DNA of 64,000 nt from Papio anubis (lineage: Eukaryota; Chordata; Mammalia; Primates; Cercopithecidae): the NCBI RefSeq assembly GCF_008728515.1, contig NC_044985.1, forward strand, positions 83,243,392-83,307,391, read 5' to 3'. The notes beneath the pieces are model-generated. The model did not search any database and was not told where the DNA came from. It was given only the letters and a program-made list of their open reading frames with translations. The position numbers and the translations under genes are program-made. This document shows positions 13,591-27,819 of this stretch, in pieces. Position 1 is the first letter of the stretch; each line of letters starts with the position of its first letter.

Positions 13591-16362
13591 AAGTAAAGGA
13601 AACAATGAACTCAAGCATCTGAAAAGGTCTTGCATCACAAATGAAAGATAATTTGCACAAAAAATAGTAGTCGGCAAACCTAAAATATTATTTTTATTTT
13701 ACATTATGTGCTAAAATACTATTAGTAGAGATCCAGAGGAAGCAATGTGATGGTGCTTGCTGATAGCATTAATGAAGAGCTCCTTAGGACTCTTGGACTT
13801 TGCTGAATGCTTTCACAGTTGTTGATTTAAATTACATCACACACTTGACCACATTGTATTCACAGTGCCATTTTGGACCTAATGGAAACAAATACATATT
13901 ATATTGATGACTAAGTGAATCATCTCATATTTAAGTGATAAAAATATTATTTTTAATTTTAAAATAAAGTTTAAAAATTGATGAGTCTGAAATACCTTAA
14001 AAATAGTTTTTCATAAATAGGAGGGAGTACAGTACATGAGAATATGCCCAAAGAGGTTGATTTTATACCGCACATAGCAGTAGTGGACAAATGTCCTATA
14101 ATCAGAAGGTCTTCAGAAATGGAAACTTATCCCTTAATACAAGTAGACATTAATGATGCAATCTGCATAGTATCTCCAGGCGTGGCCAATGAAGGACCCA
14201 CTTGACCTTCAGATGAGGGGGTCTGGGAGCTGAGATCTACCTTCAGAGGTAAGAGGCAAGGCAGGACTGCTGTATTCAAATTTTCAGTTGACAGAGGAAG
14301 TAAGGAACCAGGAGATCAGGGATTACTCTGCCACTACTCTTAGACCGCCCCTTGGTTGTTATTTTTGTCGCCCCAGTCAGTTTCCTATTATTATTATCAC
14401 AAAATATCTAAAATAATATTTTTTAAAATATATGCTTTCTGAAGTAGTCGTGAGTAACTGCTTCGCACTGCAGGCAGACCCGGATTTGGAGACAAAAAAT
14501 GCAAAGGGTAGAGAGAAGCAACTGTGGAAGAAGTAAGGAAGCAGGCTGAGTTCCCAGGGGAACTTGGGAAGAAAGGAGAAAGAATCAGATCTGGGCCAGA
14601 GAAGAAATTCTGGGAATCCCAGATACAGTGTAGGATGAAGCAAGGGAACTGTTGTATCTCAGATTGTAATAATTCAAGCTTTTCTTTTTTTTTTCCCTCT
14701 AGGCTTGCAATCTATTTTAAAATCTGTAGTCTAGTACGTAATAATTCTTTCTTACAACTTTTTCACAGTGCTTTCTGAAAGAATTTATTTTGTGGGTTTA
14801 GGGAATGCTGAGAAGTCCAACTCACTAGGAAATAAATTCAACTTAACCAAACTTCCTGGATAACCAATATATGAATTTATCTTTTAATTCAAGAATGAAC
14901 AGAGCATTGTTTAACCAAATATCATGGTTTTCTGCCTCCGAGAAGAGACTAGAAAGACTTCAGCTGAACAAGTTCAAAATATTTTAGATAGGTCTTCAGC
15001 TGAAATATGGAAATCAAAGCAAAAGAGAAGGAAAATAAATAAATAAAAGCAAAGTTTGAGAGCTTTGGGAAACAAACAGCTTGGAGGAAAAGCTAATTTT
15101 CAAAGGTTTCCATCTGCCCCATGACCACTCCCTACTCTTCTAGGACCCTCCCGCCTCTCCTCATTTTAGTTTTGAGTTAGAAATACTGGAACTTATCATT
15201 TTTCAGCCTCAATAAGTCCTTGCTAATTATTTTAACATTTCAGGTTCAGGAAACCCAAACCCAGTGTTTGTTAAGTGCTCTTTGCCTTGATTTGTGTGTC
15301 CTCTTATATTTCAAGGGAAGTCGAGTCCATGTGTTTCTGATTCATTTTTATTTAACTCATCAAGACATTGTTTCATAAAGGCCATTTGATGTCCAAAGAT
15401 TCTGCTAAACCTTTTGTTTGTGAAACCATAAAGCCAGTAAAATAATACCCAGTTTATAACAAAAGAACAGAATTAGGAAATCCAGGAATGAACTGTTCTT
15501 ACCTCCATCCTTGATTTGCTTTTATGCAATGCTGGGCCACTTTTCCAGATGTTATCTACATAAAGATAGTATTTTATACAAGATTTGGGGAATTTTATAA
15601 TAAAATATAATTTGGGGGAGTCTTAAGAGAAAGGCATGTTATAAACCAATACCAAAATAGCTCTCAAGTTGAAAGAATGAGTTTTTTCCTAGTTTTGAGA
15701 TTGATACAGTTGCTCTCCTGGGCAAGTACCACAATTCAAAATTAAAATTTCAAATGGTGATTACATGAAACACAATATTTCTACCTGCAAGCATAATCCT
15801 TACATGGATTTATACCCTGGGAAAGTTACTATATTTCCTACTGGTTTCCTTTTTTAGCCCTCAATCCTTTTAATAATTTGCAGAAAGATAATGGATAGAT
15901 ATTTGTGATGGAGAGAACTTTTTGTTTCTGGCTTAAAAGCAGAGATTCTCCTAATATTTAATTTTGGAATACCAAATACTGGAAGTCACCTCTAAATGAA
16001 GTGGCAACAAATTTAGCAGGTGTCAACAATGAGATTTTAAAATTTAAATTTATTTCAGCTTTCCAGTAGGTACATTTACCTGCTGTTACTTTCTCGTCTC
16101 TGGGTTTTTAAGTAGAAACCCTGATTATTTACCAAAGCAAAATAGGACTCAAGAATCAGTTTTGCCTAGGATCAATGACAGAAATCATGGGACTTTTCAA
16201 TCAGAATAACAAGGAAGTTGCAGAAAACACATTCAGGCCAAGTAATAAGGTCTTTGTCTCTTTTTTGTATCAGTAGAAGAGAAGAGAGTGACCATGGGGG
16301 CTGATGGAGACCTTTAAACCTTAGCTTTTCCACAAACCACTGGTTCCCCGAAACTCACAAAC
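13591..16362. other. Intergenic DNA, nothing recognised
   Basis: About 2.8 kb of AT-rich DNA. I see no confident repeat, no conserved coding segment and no RNA gene. Short frames here (up to 88 codons) have no family likeness. Confidence 0.5.
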
Positions 16363-16402
16363 TTTGTATGTATGGATGTGTGTATGTATGTATGTATACA
16401 TC
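16363..16402 (+). repeat. TGTA-type microsatellite
   Basis: Imperfect TATG/TGTA units, about ten in all, form a short tetranucleotide tract. Confidence 0.85.
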
Positions 16403-16743
16403 TTCTCTTGATCACTTTATCTCCAAGCAGCGGCCTAGTCCAGGCAAAGGACCCAGCTGAACATGGCACAAGAGACACTAGAGCAGGCTGAGATGCACAG
16501 GCAGAGTCAGTAGACCCATAGCTCCCCTTTTCCTACTAAGAGGTGGGTTAGATGGGCCAGATATGGTACAGAAGAGGGGCCCAGTCGCCTCTTCTTCTAT
16601 CCTTCTATAAGGCTCGTATGACAGTAGTCTTGTGAAAAGAGGGCTAAATAACCAAGTTGTACTACCAGCTTCTCAGAAGAAGTACACGCCAGTTCTGAGC
16701 ATACAAGCTGCCCAGCATCAAGATCCCCAGAAGACTTTCTAGC

Positions 16744-16962
16744 AAGTTGAGATCAGTCACTGCCTCTCCTGCTGAGGTCATAACTAATCCCAGCTGGCTC
16801 TTGCCAGGCAACCTAGAGAAGGTCAGTGGAAACCCCTGTCTGTGTTTCCACAAATGGCAAGTGTCAAGACCCATTAGGAGAGTACCTACTGCTTGGCTTG
16901 CCTGGGAAGTGGGAAGAGGAAACCAGGAAAGGCATAATATCTGTATTAGATCCATGGCAGAC

Positions 16963-16988
<26 letters not shown>
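16744..16988 (+). other. Unidentified segment ending in a 26-base poly(A)
   Basis: A run of 26 uninterrupted A at 16963-16988 is not preceded by Alu or L1 sequence. CTTTCTAG occurs at 16735-16742 and again at 16994-17001, which could be a worn target-site duplication around a short retroposed RNA. The body at 16744-16962 matches nothing I know and has no AATAAA just before the tail. It could equally be a simple A-run. Confidence 0.3.
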
Positions 16989-16993
<5 letters not shown>

Positions 16994-17029
16994 CTTTCTA
17001 GGAGCTCACAGCCTAGTGAATGAAGTCAG

Positions 17030-17235
17030 AAAATAAATAATGACCATACAACATGGAAAAGGGTCTTGTAGAGGCCTAAGCACCATCAGTGATATCACAA
17101 ATGAGGTGGTGATCAACTCTGGTGGCAAGAGGGAGAGTTCTTGGAAGCCACCCCAAGAAGTATATGCTATGATGGGAGGGCTGCCTGTGGCAGGTTGGGA
17201 GAAGGGCATTCCAGGCAGAGGGAACCACATGTAGG
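17030..17235 (-). mobile_element. L2 LINE fragment, antisense
   Basis: 'gagaagggcattccaggcag' followed by 'agggaaccacatgtaggc' is a familiar antisense L2 3'-region pattern. Upstream boundaries are weak. Confidence 0.55.
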
Positions 17236-18235
17236 CAAGAGCCCTAATTACAAACAAGTTCAAGAAAGTTTGAAAGAAAAAAACCTCCCAAACTCTCTTA
17301 CATATCCTGGAAGAGTCAAGTCATAAGAACCTGAAGTTTGACAGTATACAAAAGTTTTTCAAAATTCCACCGACAACTAACAAATGCCAGGTTCTTTTCA
17401 ACATTGAAAAGGAGCTCCTAAAATCATGTGCTGATCCTCAAATGTCTACTATCCCCTGCTAGCTGAGTGGTCAATGTCCTCTTCCAGATTGATTGAGCCG
17501 GGACAATATTAGCTCAGCTGTCCTGCCAGCTGGCTTTCCTGACAATCTTTTGGCCAGGGATTTTTTTCTGTCTCGCCCAGAGTACCCAAAGACCTGAGCA
17601 CTGGGTTTATCTTAAGAGGTATATACGATAATTCTATTCCTGTCAGATCAAAGAACACAGTTCTTATAACAAAACTCAAAGCTCTGAAAATAAGAAATTC
17701 CTTCTTTTTTAAGTTTTATTGTATCTGTTTATAATTGTTCCTGCTTCAGAACCTCAGATCTTAACGTGGGGTGGGATCACAGTCTCATCGTCCAGATTCA
17801 GACTCTGCCATGTTCTGGGTCACAGAAAAGCTGATATGTTATCTTCCTTAAAGAGTTACATGTTTTTTTGCCCTAGAAGACTACACTCTCTTTGTGCCAG
17901 AGATATCAGTGTGCACCAATCACTTGCTGATTGACTTCCATAGCTACCTGGTACCCTTGCTCCTTCTCTATCCCTCTTCCTCCCAGCCAGCCGTGAATGT
18001 GTTACATTCTTGGTAGCTCTGAAAGGCTGCAAGTTCTGAAGTTTCATATTCATAACTCTCAAACTGACATGAGAGGGTCTTTGCTTTAGCTAATCAGGGA
18101 TATACACAAAAAAATGGGAATAAAATTTAGAAGCATATAAATAGATTTACTACATGTAAGTCTTAACATGTTTTGAAAAGTATGATGCTCTTAAATAGAT
18201 GAATTTGGCTGATTTTAGAGATGATAATTTAGTGA
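17236..18235. other. Intergenic DNA, nothing recognised
   Basis: About 1 kb with no repeat, gene or structure I can support. Confidence 0.5.
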
Positions 18236-18705
18236 GAGTGTGGATCTACGGCTGTATAGCAAATCACCCCAAAACTTAGCAGTGTAAAATAATAAAAATC
18301 GTTCATTATCTTTTAGATTTCTGTGGCTCAGGAATTTGGGAGCAGGGTAGCTGGGTGATTTGTGGTCTAATGAGGTTACAGGAAGACAGTGACTGGGACT
18401 GAGGTCATCCTGAAGACTTCTTCACTCACACACCTGAGACCTGGTGCTCCGGCTGGAAAGATTCAGACAGCTGACAACTGGAATAACTACACCTTCCCTG
18501 AGGAGTCTCTCTGCTTGTTCTCTGCATCAGGGCAGCTTTAGGATATCTGGACTTCCAGCATAGCAGCCTGAGCCCCAAAAGGCACATCTCCTAAGAGATG
18601 GAGTCAGGCAGAAGCTGCATCTTTGCTCCTAACCCAGCCTCAGAAGTGTTAGGAGGTTGCCTCCCCCTCATCCTGTTTGGTAGAATTGAGTCACAAAACC
18701 TGACT
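18236..18705. mobile_element. Old interspersed repeat, family not resolved
   Basis: It begins with 'agcaaatcaccccaaaactt', then 'atttctgtggctcaggaatt', and ends near 'cagcctcagaagtgttagg', a pattern common to an old mammalian repeat family that I recognise by form but cannot name with certainty (an LTR or MER-type element). The same pattern recurs at 21290-21950 and 46115-46940. Confidence 0.5.
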
Positions 18706-18836
18706 CATGTTCAAAGGAAGGGTAATTAGACTCAATCTTTTATTGCAGGAGTATCAAAGAATTTGCAGATTCTTTTTAGACAATCACAGAGAAAGTCAGG
18801 GAGAGGTGAGCATCAACTGCAAAGGAAAGTCACAAA

Positions 18837-19154
<318 letters not shown>

Positions 19155-19279
19155 TCACAAAGAATAAAAGCTAAAAGTAATTTCCATTGACATTTCCTTA
19201 AAATTCGTCATGAATAAAATTCAGACCTTCCAAATCTTCTCAATATGATTTCTATATGTTTTCTTAATGACATCATTTT

Positions 19280-19460
19280 TTGTTTTAATTTAATTGGTAA
19301 ATTTTGTTTTGCACCTGCTATATGCTAGGCATGTACTAAAACAATTGGAATACAGAAGCAAACTCATACAGTCCATGCGTTCACAGGAAATTCACAGTTG
19401 AATTGATAATTCCATGTGACAACTGCAACATTAGACACATAAGCAAGACATAGAGATGAA
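19280..19460 (-). mobile_element. L2 LINE 3' end, antisense
   Basis: 'cacctgctatatgctaggca' followed by 'tggaatacagaagcaaac' is the antisense of the L2 3' end ('...tgctgtattcc...gcacatag...'). Confidence 0.6.
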
Positions 19461-19889
19461 ACAGATATGAGAAAGAAAAATAACCTGATAAAATCACATC
19501 ATAGCGTGTCATCTTTTTTGCAGACTTGCAAAATGCGACTTTCGATTATGCCTAATTTAAATGTGCCATAAACCATACTGTTAATATTAATATGGAAAGT
19601 ATTCCTTAATATAGCCTTCGGGGTTAAAGTCAGACAAAGATTTTCCAATTTAAGGCATAAAAACACAAGCTTAGGATCCCAGTCTAGAAATAAATTATTG
19701 AGATGTCATTTGGTTCACCCCCATACATCAAAGTAGATTTCTCAGCGCAGCGCAAATCTATGGAAACCTATCTGCTATTTTCAAGATAGTGCTAATAGAA
19801 ACAGCTCTTACATTTTACACGGTGAAAGATATTTACTATGCTGCAGGAGGTCCCGATGTACCATCAGGTATGAAAACCCTAAGAGGGAG
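19461..19889. other. Intergenic DNA, nothing recognised
   Basis: No repeat family or gene is apparent. Confidence 0.5.
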
Positions 19890-20205
19890 AAGGTGTCAGA
19901 GGAGGAGGTCACAGGGCAGCCACTGAGGGAAAGCTGCATTCTGAGGCTGGAAGAAGGAAGAATGTCACTGAGGAGACAAAATAATGGTCATCAGGGAATT
20001 GGTAAAGTAAAGAGGAAAAGAAGTATCAAGACAGTACAATGCCATGACAGCTCAAGTGAGAAGACTTTTCATAAGGAGAGGGGAGACAACCCCATGATTG
20101 AGCTACACAGGTCAAGAAAAATGAAGGCTGAGATCAGTACTGCAGAAATCACAGGTAGCACAGGGTGGGCATTGGTGATCTTCACATAGCAGTTTCTGTT
20201 GAATA
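19890..20205 (-). mobile_element. L2 LINE internal fragment, antisense
   Basis: The sequence around 20095-20200 ('ggtcaagaaaaatgaaggct', 'attggtgatcttcac', 'agcagtttctgttgaat') follows the antisense of L2 internal coding sequence. A 98-codon plus-strand frame here is therefore not a gene. Confidence 0.5.
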
Positions 20206-20289
20206 ATAGCAAAGCAGCTCAAATCCTCCTGGATTACCCAGCACACTATTTCCAAATAAGTAGCCCTAAAATATTATCTGGATTGCATC

Positions 20290-20490
20290 ACTCTGCAATG
20301 CAATTTAACAACTATCCATTTGAATATTTTTTGTGTTTCTGGCCATTTTCAGTGGCTCCATTCTCCCCACCAGAGATTAGATTCCTTAGCCCAGTATATA
20401 TGGCTTTCCAATATCATTTAGCCTGTCTTAGCAACTATGTCCTCACATGCACACTTTATTTTGTCCAAATGTAATTAGGCCAATAAAAAA
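20290..20490 (+). mobile_element. L2 LINE fragment, sense
   Basis: 'ttttcagtggctccattctc', 'agattccttagcccag' and 'ctatgtcctcacatgcac' resemble the sense strand of an L2 3' region. Very diverged. Confidence 0.45.
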
Positions 20491-21118
20491 CCCTGTTCAA
20501 CAAATTTATTTACAAGGACATATCTAAGTTTTTATTTCTCTTGCTGCCAGGGAAGAAGTCCAATCAGGCTAATTCAAAGATTCACTTTTAGTAGGGAGGT
20601 ATTATGTAAAAGGAGAATGTTTAGATAAAAATTTTAGACAAAATTCAGAAAAATAATCTGTCCAGTTAAAGAACATCAATAGAGGAGGTAAGAAGCTGAC
20701 TTCCCAGAAAAGCTTTTAATTGCATTAAAGTTTCTCAGAAAATTGCTTAAGCATGTATCAGGAATGCTAATTTCATTGCAGAAGAAAGTTGGTTGTGAAC
20801 TGTCTCACACACAAAAAGTTTTATTCTACATCAAATTTGGAACTATTTTCCATCTATTTTCCATCTTTTTGTCTACATTTTGTGCTTTCTCAATGTCATC
20901 AGAACGTGCTTTGTGTCTGCATGATCATCCCTATCTACCAGTTTCTTCCACATTCCCTCCTCCTGAAAATGTTCTCTTTTCTTCTAAACTACAGTTCCTT
21001 TATTGTTCCACTGCTGCTTCTCATTGTTGTAGTTTGTGTTTATATCTCCTATTTTAACTATAAGTAATCACTATCTTTTCCTGTCTGTATATGCATTAGT
21101 GTTAAAGGTTGGAATAAT
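20491..21118. other. Intergenic DNA, nothing recognised
   Basis: Two overlapping frames of about 100 codons at 20743-21067 have no family likeness and sit in pyrimidine-rich sequence. I regard them as chance. Confidence 0.5.
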
Positions 21119-21160
21119 AAGTGTATATAATTAAATTATAAGTGTATATAATTAAATTAT
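21119..21160 (+). repeat. 21-bp tandem duplication, AT-rich
   Basis: Two perfect head-to-tail copies of a 21-base unit starting AAGTGTATATAATTAAATTA. Extremely AT-rich sequence continues to about 21290. Confidence 0.95.
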
Positions 21161-21289
21161 AGTATATAAGATATTTTATGATGTAATATTCAATATGGTA
21201 TACTTTTAAAAATATTTCACAATTAAAATTAATAAATTTAATTTAATCTTAATTTAATAAATTAATTAAATTAATAACTGCATTAGCCA

Positions 21290-21950
21290 TATAAGATTCA
21301 ATAGTGAATAACTGAAAACTCAGAATTACAGTGCTTTAACAAGATAGAAATCAATTTTTTTCTCTTATAAAGGCAATCTGGAGCTCAACAGTCCAGAGCT
21401 AGTATAATGACTCCATCGTCCTTCTGTCTTCATCCTTCTGATGGTGGCTCCATCATGCTCAGTGAGTGGCTCATTCCTCACGGTTCAAAATAGATGTCTC
21501 ATGTTTAGCGTTATTCCTGCCAGCAGGAAGGAAGAGTGGAAGAATGGCATACCCACCCCCAACCTCCTTTTTTGAGACAGGGTCTCACTTTATTGTCCAT
21601 GCCGGAGGATAGTGATCATAGCTCACTGCAGCCTCCACTTCCTGGGCTTGAGGGATCCTCCCACCTTAGCCTCCCAGGTAGCTGTGTCTACAGGAACACA
21701 CCACCAAGCCCAGCTAATTTTTTAACTTTTTGTAGAGACAGGGGTCTCACTGTGTTGCCCAGACTGGTCTCCAGTTACTGAGCTCAAGTGATCCTCCTGC
21801 CTTAGCATCCCAAAGTGCTGGGACTACAGGAATAAGCCACAACAAGTGGCTTCCTTTCCTTTTAAGGACACATCTCAGAAGTCGCACACATCTGATTATA
21901 TACCATCAGTTATAACTCAGTCATATATAGCACCCAGTAGTAATAGAAAC
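21290..21950. mobile_element. Old interspersed repeat interrupted by an Alu, family not resolved
   Basis: The left part (21290-21530) and the right part (21860-21950, with 'acatctcagaagtcgcacac') have the form of the repeat at 18236-18705. An antisense Alu at 21559-21851 splits it. Confidence 0.4.
21559..21851 (-). mobile_element. AluJ-like element, antisense
   Basis: 'tttgagacagggtctcactt', 'tagctcactgcagcctcc' and 'gtgctgggactacagg' in order are an Alu on the minus strand. Divergence suggests AluJ. Confidence 0.93.
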
Positions 21951-24259
21951 TGAGGAATGTGCATGGTTTTAAAATCATGGGTTCTGCTACTAAGGAGGAA
22001 GAGAGAACAAATATTAAGAGACAAATGGAAGTCTCCATTTCTATGGCCCATTCTAATGTTTGCCCGACCTTGCTGGTCAGCGAATTTCTATTTTCATTTA
22101 AATTGGTTTTTCATATTCTAGCATATTTGTTCCTACTGAGTTCTCAATAAATATCAATAGATTCTATTTTTAATGTAGCAAAATATAAGTTCCAAGCTCT
22201 GGGAGATTTCATATATATTACATAATCAAAAATGTTGGGGGCAATTTTTATATAAAACATCATGGTCTCCAACTTTTTTGATCATGAACTGCAATCAATA
22301 AATTTTAATTCCCCAGTATATTTACACTTATTTATCAATATGCTTTATAAAATGTACCACTATATTAATATATTATATATATAAAATAAAACATGCACAA
22401 AAAGTGAAATTGATAAGAAGTGATGAGTCAAAGTTTGAATATTTTCTTCCTTCACATCAGCTGATGTTCTTAAGCAAATGCTGATCTAACAGATGGTAGA
22501 TACCCTGACTTATGTTCTTTAGTGATCACATATATCGTTATTGCAATGGAGAATTCAACCAAAACCTAACAAAGAAGGCTGGAACAAAATGCTAACAATA
22601 TAAGTTGTTATATTGTTATGTCCCACATGGAAAAGAAATAATGATTGTTGCAACTCCCACATTTTGGGTCCGACAAACAAATTAAGCGTCTCGACAAAAT
22701 GTCTGCATTGAAAAACCCATTTGGGTTTTTTCACAACATACTTGACTTTGCTAAAGAGTTCAATATCTTCTTGTTTATGAAGCTTTAATTTTACCACTAT
22801 TGGGTTACGCAGATGGAATAAACAAGGAACACCACTGCTCTGCTCATTGTGGTCATGAGTTACAGGGCCCTGGAGAAGCGTGTTGAGGTACTATGGAGTG
22901 TTGATTTCAATGTGCTGTGTGTGTACTATGTGTGCTTCTATATAACATGTATGTAGACTTGGAAGCTTTTCAAACGAAGCTATAGCCGGACTAGTCATGT
23001 TGCATTTCCCTAAGGCCAAAACCTAAAATTGACAGCTTTCACTTTGTGTTACAGAATAAAACCAAGCAATCAGGACTAGGCAGACCCCTGCCACACAGCT
23101 ACTTGCTGATATCAATTACTTAGCCTAATTATCTTGACAAAGTATACTATTCATTTAAATCTTTCATTTTCTGAGACCATAAAAACAACAGACTATAGAA
23201 AAAAGTGATCATGCCATCTAGGAATTACTAATATATAAGATGTTGACTTTTGGTCAGAGTCCAGCATATATCCAAGGCCTTAAGAGTAAGAAGATTTGAA
23301 AAGTAGTTTAGAGGAAGTTGAAAATATAGCTTTATGAAGAGAGAGCATTGCCTACGAGAGATGGTGGGTTCTAAAAATGAAATTCTGACCATGCTATGAT
23401 AAATAAATGTGGAAATAAGGACATGAGTAAGACTGCCCAGAAATCCTCTGATGAGTTTAGATTTTGAAAGAATACATATATAAAGCAAGGAAGGTCATAC
23501 AACCAAGGTCACAAATGGTGAAATGTCTAAGACAATTGTCAGAATCGTTAACGTGCTCATAAGCCAAAGCTTACAAAAGTGACAAAAGCAATAAAACCAA
23601 TCATTTCAACTCTGTTTGGATCACTGATGTGAACACAAAGGGGAAATGTACGATACTGGAGATGACAGTACAGTGCTAATAGATGAGAGAAACAGTTCCA
23701 TCGAGGAAAATTATTTTCAAAACTTAAAAGTCAAACATGGGTTGAAGGGGACACAAATTTCTAGAAAAAAAGAGGGCTGCTTAAATGAATCCTATCGTCA
23801 TTTCCAGAGGATTCTAAAGGAACTCCTAGGCGTGATTGTGAGGTAACCATTGAATCGAGGACAAACAGAAATATGTCGAAAGACAAACAAAACAGAGGCG
23901 CTTTGGATTTACAGAAGGCAGGAGATAGGGGGTTTGGAAGCAAATTCTAGAAACAGTAAATAAATAAGTAGACATGATGTTATTATATTGCAAAATTCCA
24001 GAGAGGACAATAAAAGAGGTGGCTTGTGGACCTCACAAAACCAAATGATGATCAGTAGGATCTAGTGAGTATATTCGTAATGAAAATCCATTCCAAATGG
24101 GCTTTCAGTAAGGTAAATACATTATCTTTTCAGTAAGGTAAGTAGATGCGCAGATATGGGCACATGCCATAACCATGGCACAGAAGAACTATAAGATAGC
24201 CTCCTTAGAAACTTGAAATGCAATTGTTAAAGGTATACTATGCAGGACTTTCTTTCCTT
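21951..24259. other. Intergenic DNA, nothing recognised with confidence
   Basis: About 2.3 kb of AT-rich DNA. A perfect 9-bp inverted repeat with a 2-base spacer occurs at 22711-22730. No gene, RNA or clear repeat is seen. Confidence 0.45.
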
Positions 24260-25130
24260 TTTAAAGAATAATTTAATTTTTTATGATATAAGCCATATTT
24301 TTTAAGTACATGGACACAGTATTTCCTTGATCCTAAGATGTAATTTATTGTAAGATAATCCATTAATTTAAATATAGCTTTTTGGGTTGTAAAAATGATT
24401 TATATTAAGTGTATAATTTATCCTCATTTTGGAATCACTGAAATATTAAAAAATACACCTTAAGATTGAGGAAATACATACACATATACACGAACACATT
24501 TACAGAGTTGAAATCATACATTTTATACAGTTGGCATTTTATTGTAGTTCTTGATCCCCATGTCATAAAAACTCTATAAACATAATTTCTAGTAAATGAG
24601 TTACATATTATAATTCATTTAATTACTACTTTATTCTGAAATTTTTTATTGTTTTTCTTATAAAATTGCAATTTACTTTGCAAAAATATTTATCTGCATT
24701 TCTGACTATTTCCTTGGGGTACATTTCCAGAAGTGGAATTATTGAATGAAACGATACATTATGTTTTAAAGATTCTTGATACACACAGTACCAAACTACT
24801 TCTCAGAGAGCTTGTACCAATTCACATTGCCACTTTTTTGAAAAAGGACCCTGTTACCGGCATTCAAAATGTTCTTTCCTTTTCAAATTCTTTGTTGATT
24901 TAGTGGGGGAAAATTTAATTTTAACTTGGTTTGAATTTCATTAACTACATATTTAACATTCAATATTTTTATATGAACATTATTGTTTATGTTTCTTCTG
25001 TGAATTGTCTCTTCTTGCGTTTTTTTCATTTTTCTAATGAAAATTTATTTTCCTTATCCATTGTTATGTCATCTTCATAATATCAAAGATAGTAACCATT
25101 TCTGCCTTACTTGTGGCAATTTGGGGGTTT
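24260..25130 (-). mobile_element. L1M 3' region, antisense
   Basis: 'ccttggggtacatttccaga' followed by 'agtggaattattgaatgaaa', 'cttgtaccaattcacattgc' and 'ctgtgaattgtctcttc' is the antisense of an old L1 3' UTR/ORF2 end. The best-matched part is 24690-25030. Confidence 0.7.
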
Positions 25131-25829
25131 TAAAAAATTAAACATTTATGTTATTTTGTTTTAATTCTGTCTGCCCTCTTATTTATCTTTTATTAAAAAC
25201 TCATCCTAAGGAGTATATGCCTTTTCATTGGAAAGTTTACAAAATTTACTTCAATTCTTATATCTGATATTTGACCTTACCACTAGCATTTTGTTTTTTT
25301 CCTTTTGTTTTTGGGTAATGTCTTGCTGTTTATTTTGTGGGTGCCTGTGTTTTTCTCTATGATTGGTGTTTTGATTGCTTTTATCTCCCACAGTGATTTG
25401 GAACATAGACATCTTTTTTTTTATTTTGCTGGTGGTTGCTGCTAAGTTTTTCAAATCATATGTGAACCTATATTTCATAAAATATCAAATTCATGAATGA
25501 AACAAAACCTTTGATTTTCATTACGTGAGATTAGGAATTTGGTATGTTTTTACTCCCCTATCCTTTCCTACATTTGATTTCTGGTCTTCATTGATATCAT
25601 CTGGGATTTCAATCTAGATCATTACTACTAAATTATTACTTTTCTATTTATAACTTTTAGAGGAATTTTATATTAATTTTCAAATAAATTATTTTATATA
25701 TGCGTTCAGCTTTGTATTAATGTAACACCAATTATTTTAATTTAAATATATGTTAGTGTGGTTTTGTTGCTCACAGTCACTAGCAGTCCTTTTATATTAG
25801 AGCTTTTCTGTTCCTGGGTCCTTGAGTTT
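25131..25829. other. Intergenic DNA, nothing recognised with confidence
   Basis: AT-rich, possibly more of the old L1M upstream of it; I cannot tell. Confidence 0.4.
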
Positions 25830-26520
25830 TTAATGTGATTCTCAGGCAGATTGTAAAAAGGCCAGAACAATAGATTGACCAGATGACATTTAACAATGAA
25901 GCTGGAAAAGTAATGCACTTAGGTTCAAAGATGAAATAAATACGGGTTGGAGGAGTCTGTTGGCAATAATTGTAATGAAAATGACCAAGAGATTGGAGTT
26001 TGTAACCTCAATATAAGCAAACCATTGTAATGTGATAGTTTAAAAAGCAAATGCAAATACGGTGGTCATGTTAAAAAGCACAAATCATAGAACAAAATGA
26101 TAACAATTCCACTTGAGTAGGTAGAAGCCATGGAGTCTTTGGCTAGAATGTTCAAGTCAGTTTGAGCATCTCAACATTTAAAAACTAGCAAACATCAAAA
26201 AGGGCAATTAAGACAGAGAAGACTCTGAAAATCATATCATATAAATTTTGACTGAGGGAACTGGGGGTTTGAAACCAGGACAAAATGAGATTTAGGGGCT
26301 CTGACAGTATTTGTGTATTTGAAGAGCTATCACAGAGAATAAATTTAGACTCATTGCTCCTGGAGGCAGATGTAGGGGGATAAATAAAGTTTCAGAATAA
26401 AAGATCGTGATGCAAAAGGAGGAAATTTGTCATCGTTAGAGTAGTCCAAGATTGCCATGGGCCGCATCAGACATCTCATGGTTTCCATCCTCAGAGAGTA
26501 GATGGTATCTTTTGAAGATG
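25830..26520 (+). mobile_element. L3/CR1-type LINE remnant
   Basis: The order of motifs 'gagggaactgggggtttgaa', 'atttgaagagctatcac', 'tagactcattgctcctggag' and 'ggcagatgtagggggat' follows the 3' coding end of CR1/L3 elements. These were active before the mammalian radiation, which fits the heavy decay. Confidence 0.6.
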
Positions 26521-26923
26521 ACACATAGCCTAAATGATACTGTCAAATAAATGATTAGTTAGAAATGTGTTTGGGACAAATATACTACTGTGTGTGATTT
26601 CCTAGACTTGTCCTTGCTACACTATGTTCCCCCTTGCCCCTACCCCTAATACCTCTACTAAAGAGCATCTTGTTCTCACCTGTTCACTCTCTTTCCTACT
26701 TCATCTTTGAGGAGAGTTCTGTTTTTGCTGGGCAGGGTTCTGGGCTTCTTATACAAGGTCTGGAGAAGTGGAAGAAAAGTGGGAAATGCTCTTACTTGCT
26801 GGCTCAGCTTCCAGAATGGCTTTGTTATGGAGAATATAGAGAAAATGTGAATAGTATTTTTTAAAGGGTTGCTTGATAACTTTAAAAAGTTAAAAGGATG
26901 GCATGGTGTGAGAAAAGAGAGAT
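26521..26923. other. Intergenic DNA, nothing recognised
   Basis: No repeat family or gene is apparent. Confidence 0.5.
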
Positions 26924-26940
26924 AGAAAAGCCAGGCTGTT

Positions 26941-27668
<728 letters not shown>

Positions 27669-27677
27669 GTGTGTGTG

Positions 27678-27710
<33 letters not shown>

Positions 27711-27712
27711 TA
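27669..27712 (+). repeat. TG microsatellite
   Basis: Mostly TG dinucleotides with a TATATA interruption at about 27680; 13 or more uninterrupted TG units follow. A short GTT tract lies at 27791-27811. Confidence 0.95.
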
Positions 27713-27819
27713 CATCCCTATTCCAATCGAAATTTGGTTGCCCAAAGAGGACAGAAAAGGAAAAGCGACACTCTTTCCAAATGCTGTCTCATTTTTGTTG
27801 TTGTTGTTGTTGGGTGTTG

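Noticed and set aside
20743..21067. Two overlapping frames of about 100 codons
   Set aside because: Both in pyrimidine-rich sequence with no family match; overlapping alternatives suggest chance.
22711..22730. Perfect 9-bp inverted repeat with 2-base spacer
   Set aside because: Too short and A/T-biased for a structured RNA, and the T-run is not a terminator in this kind of genome.
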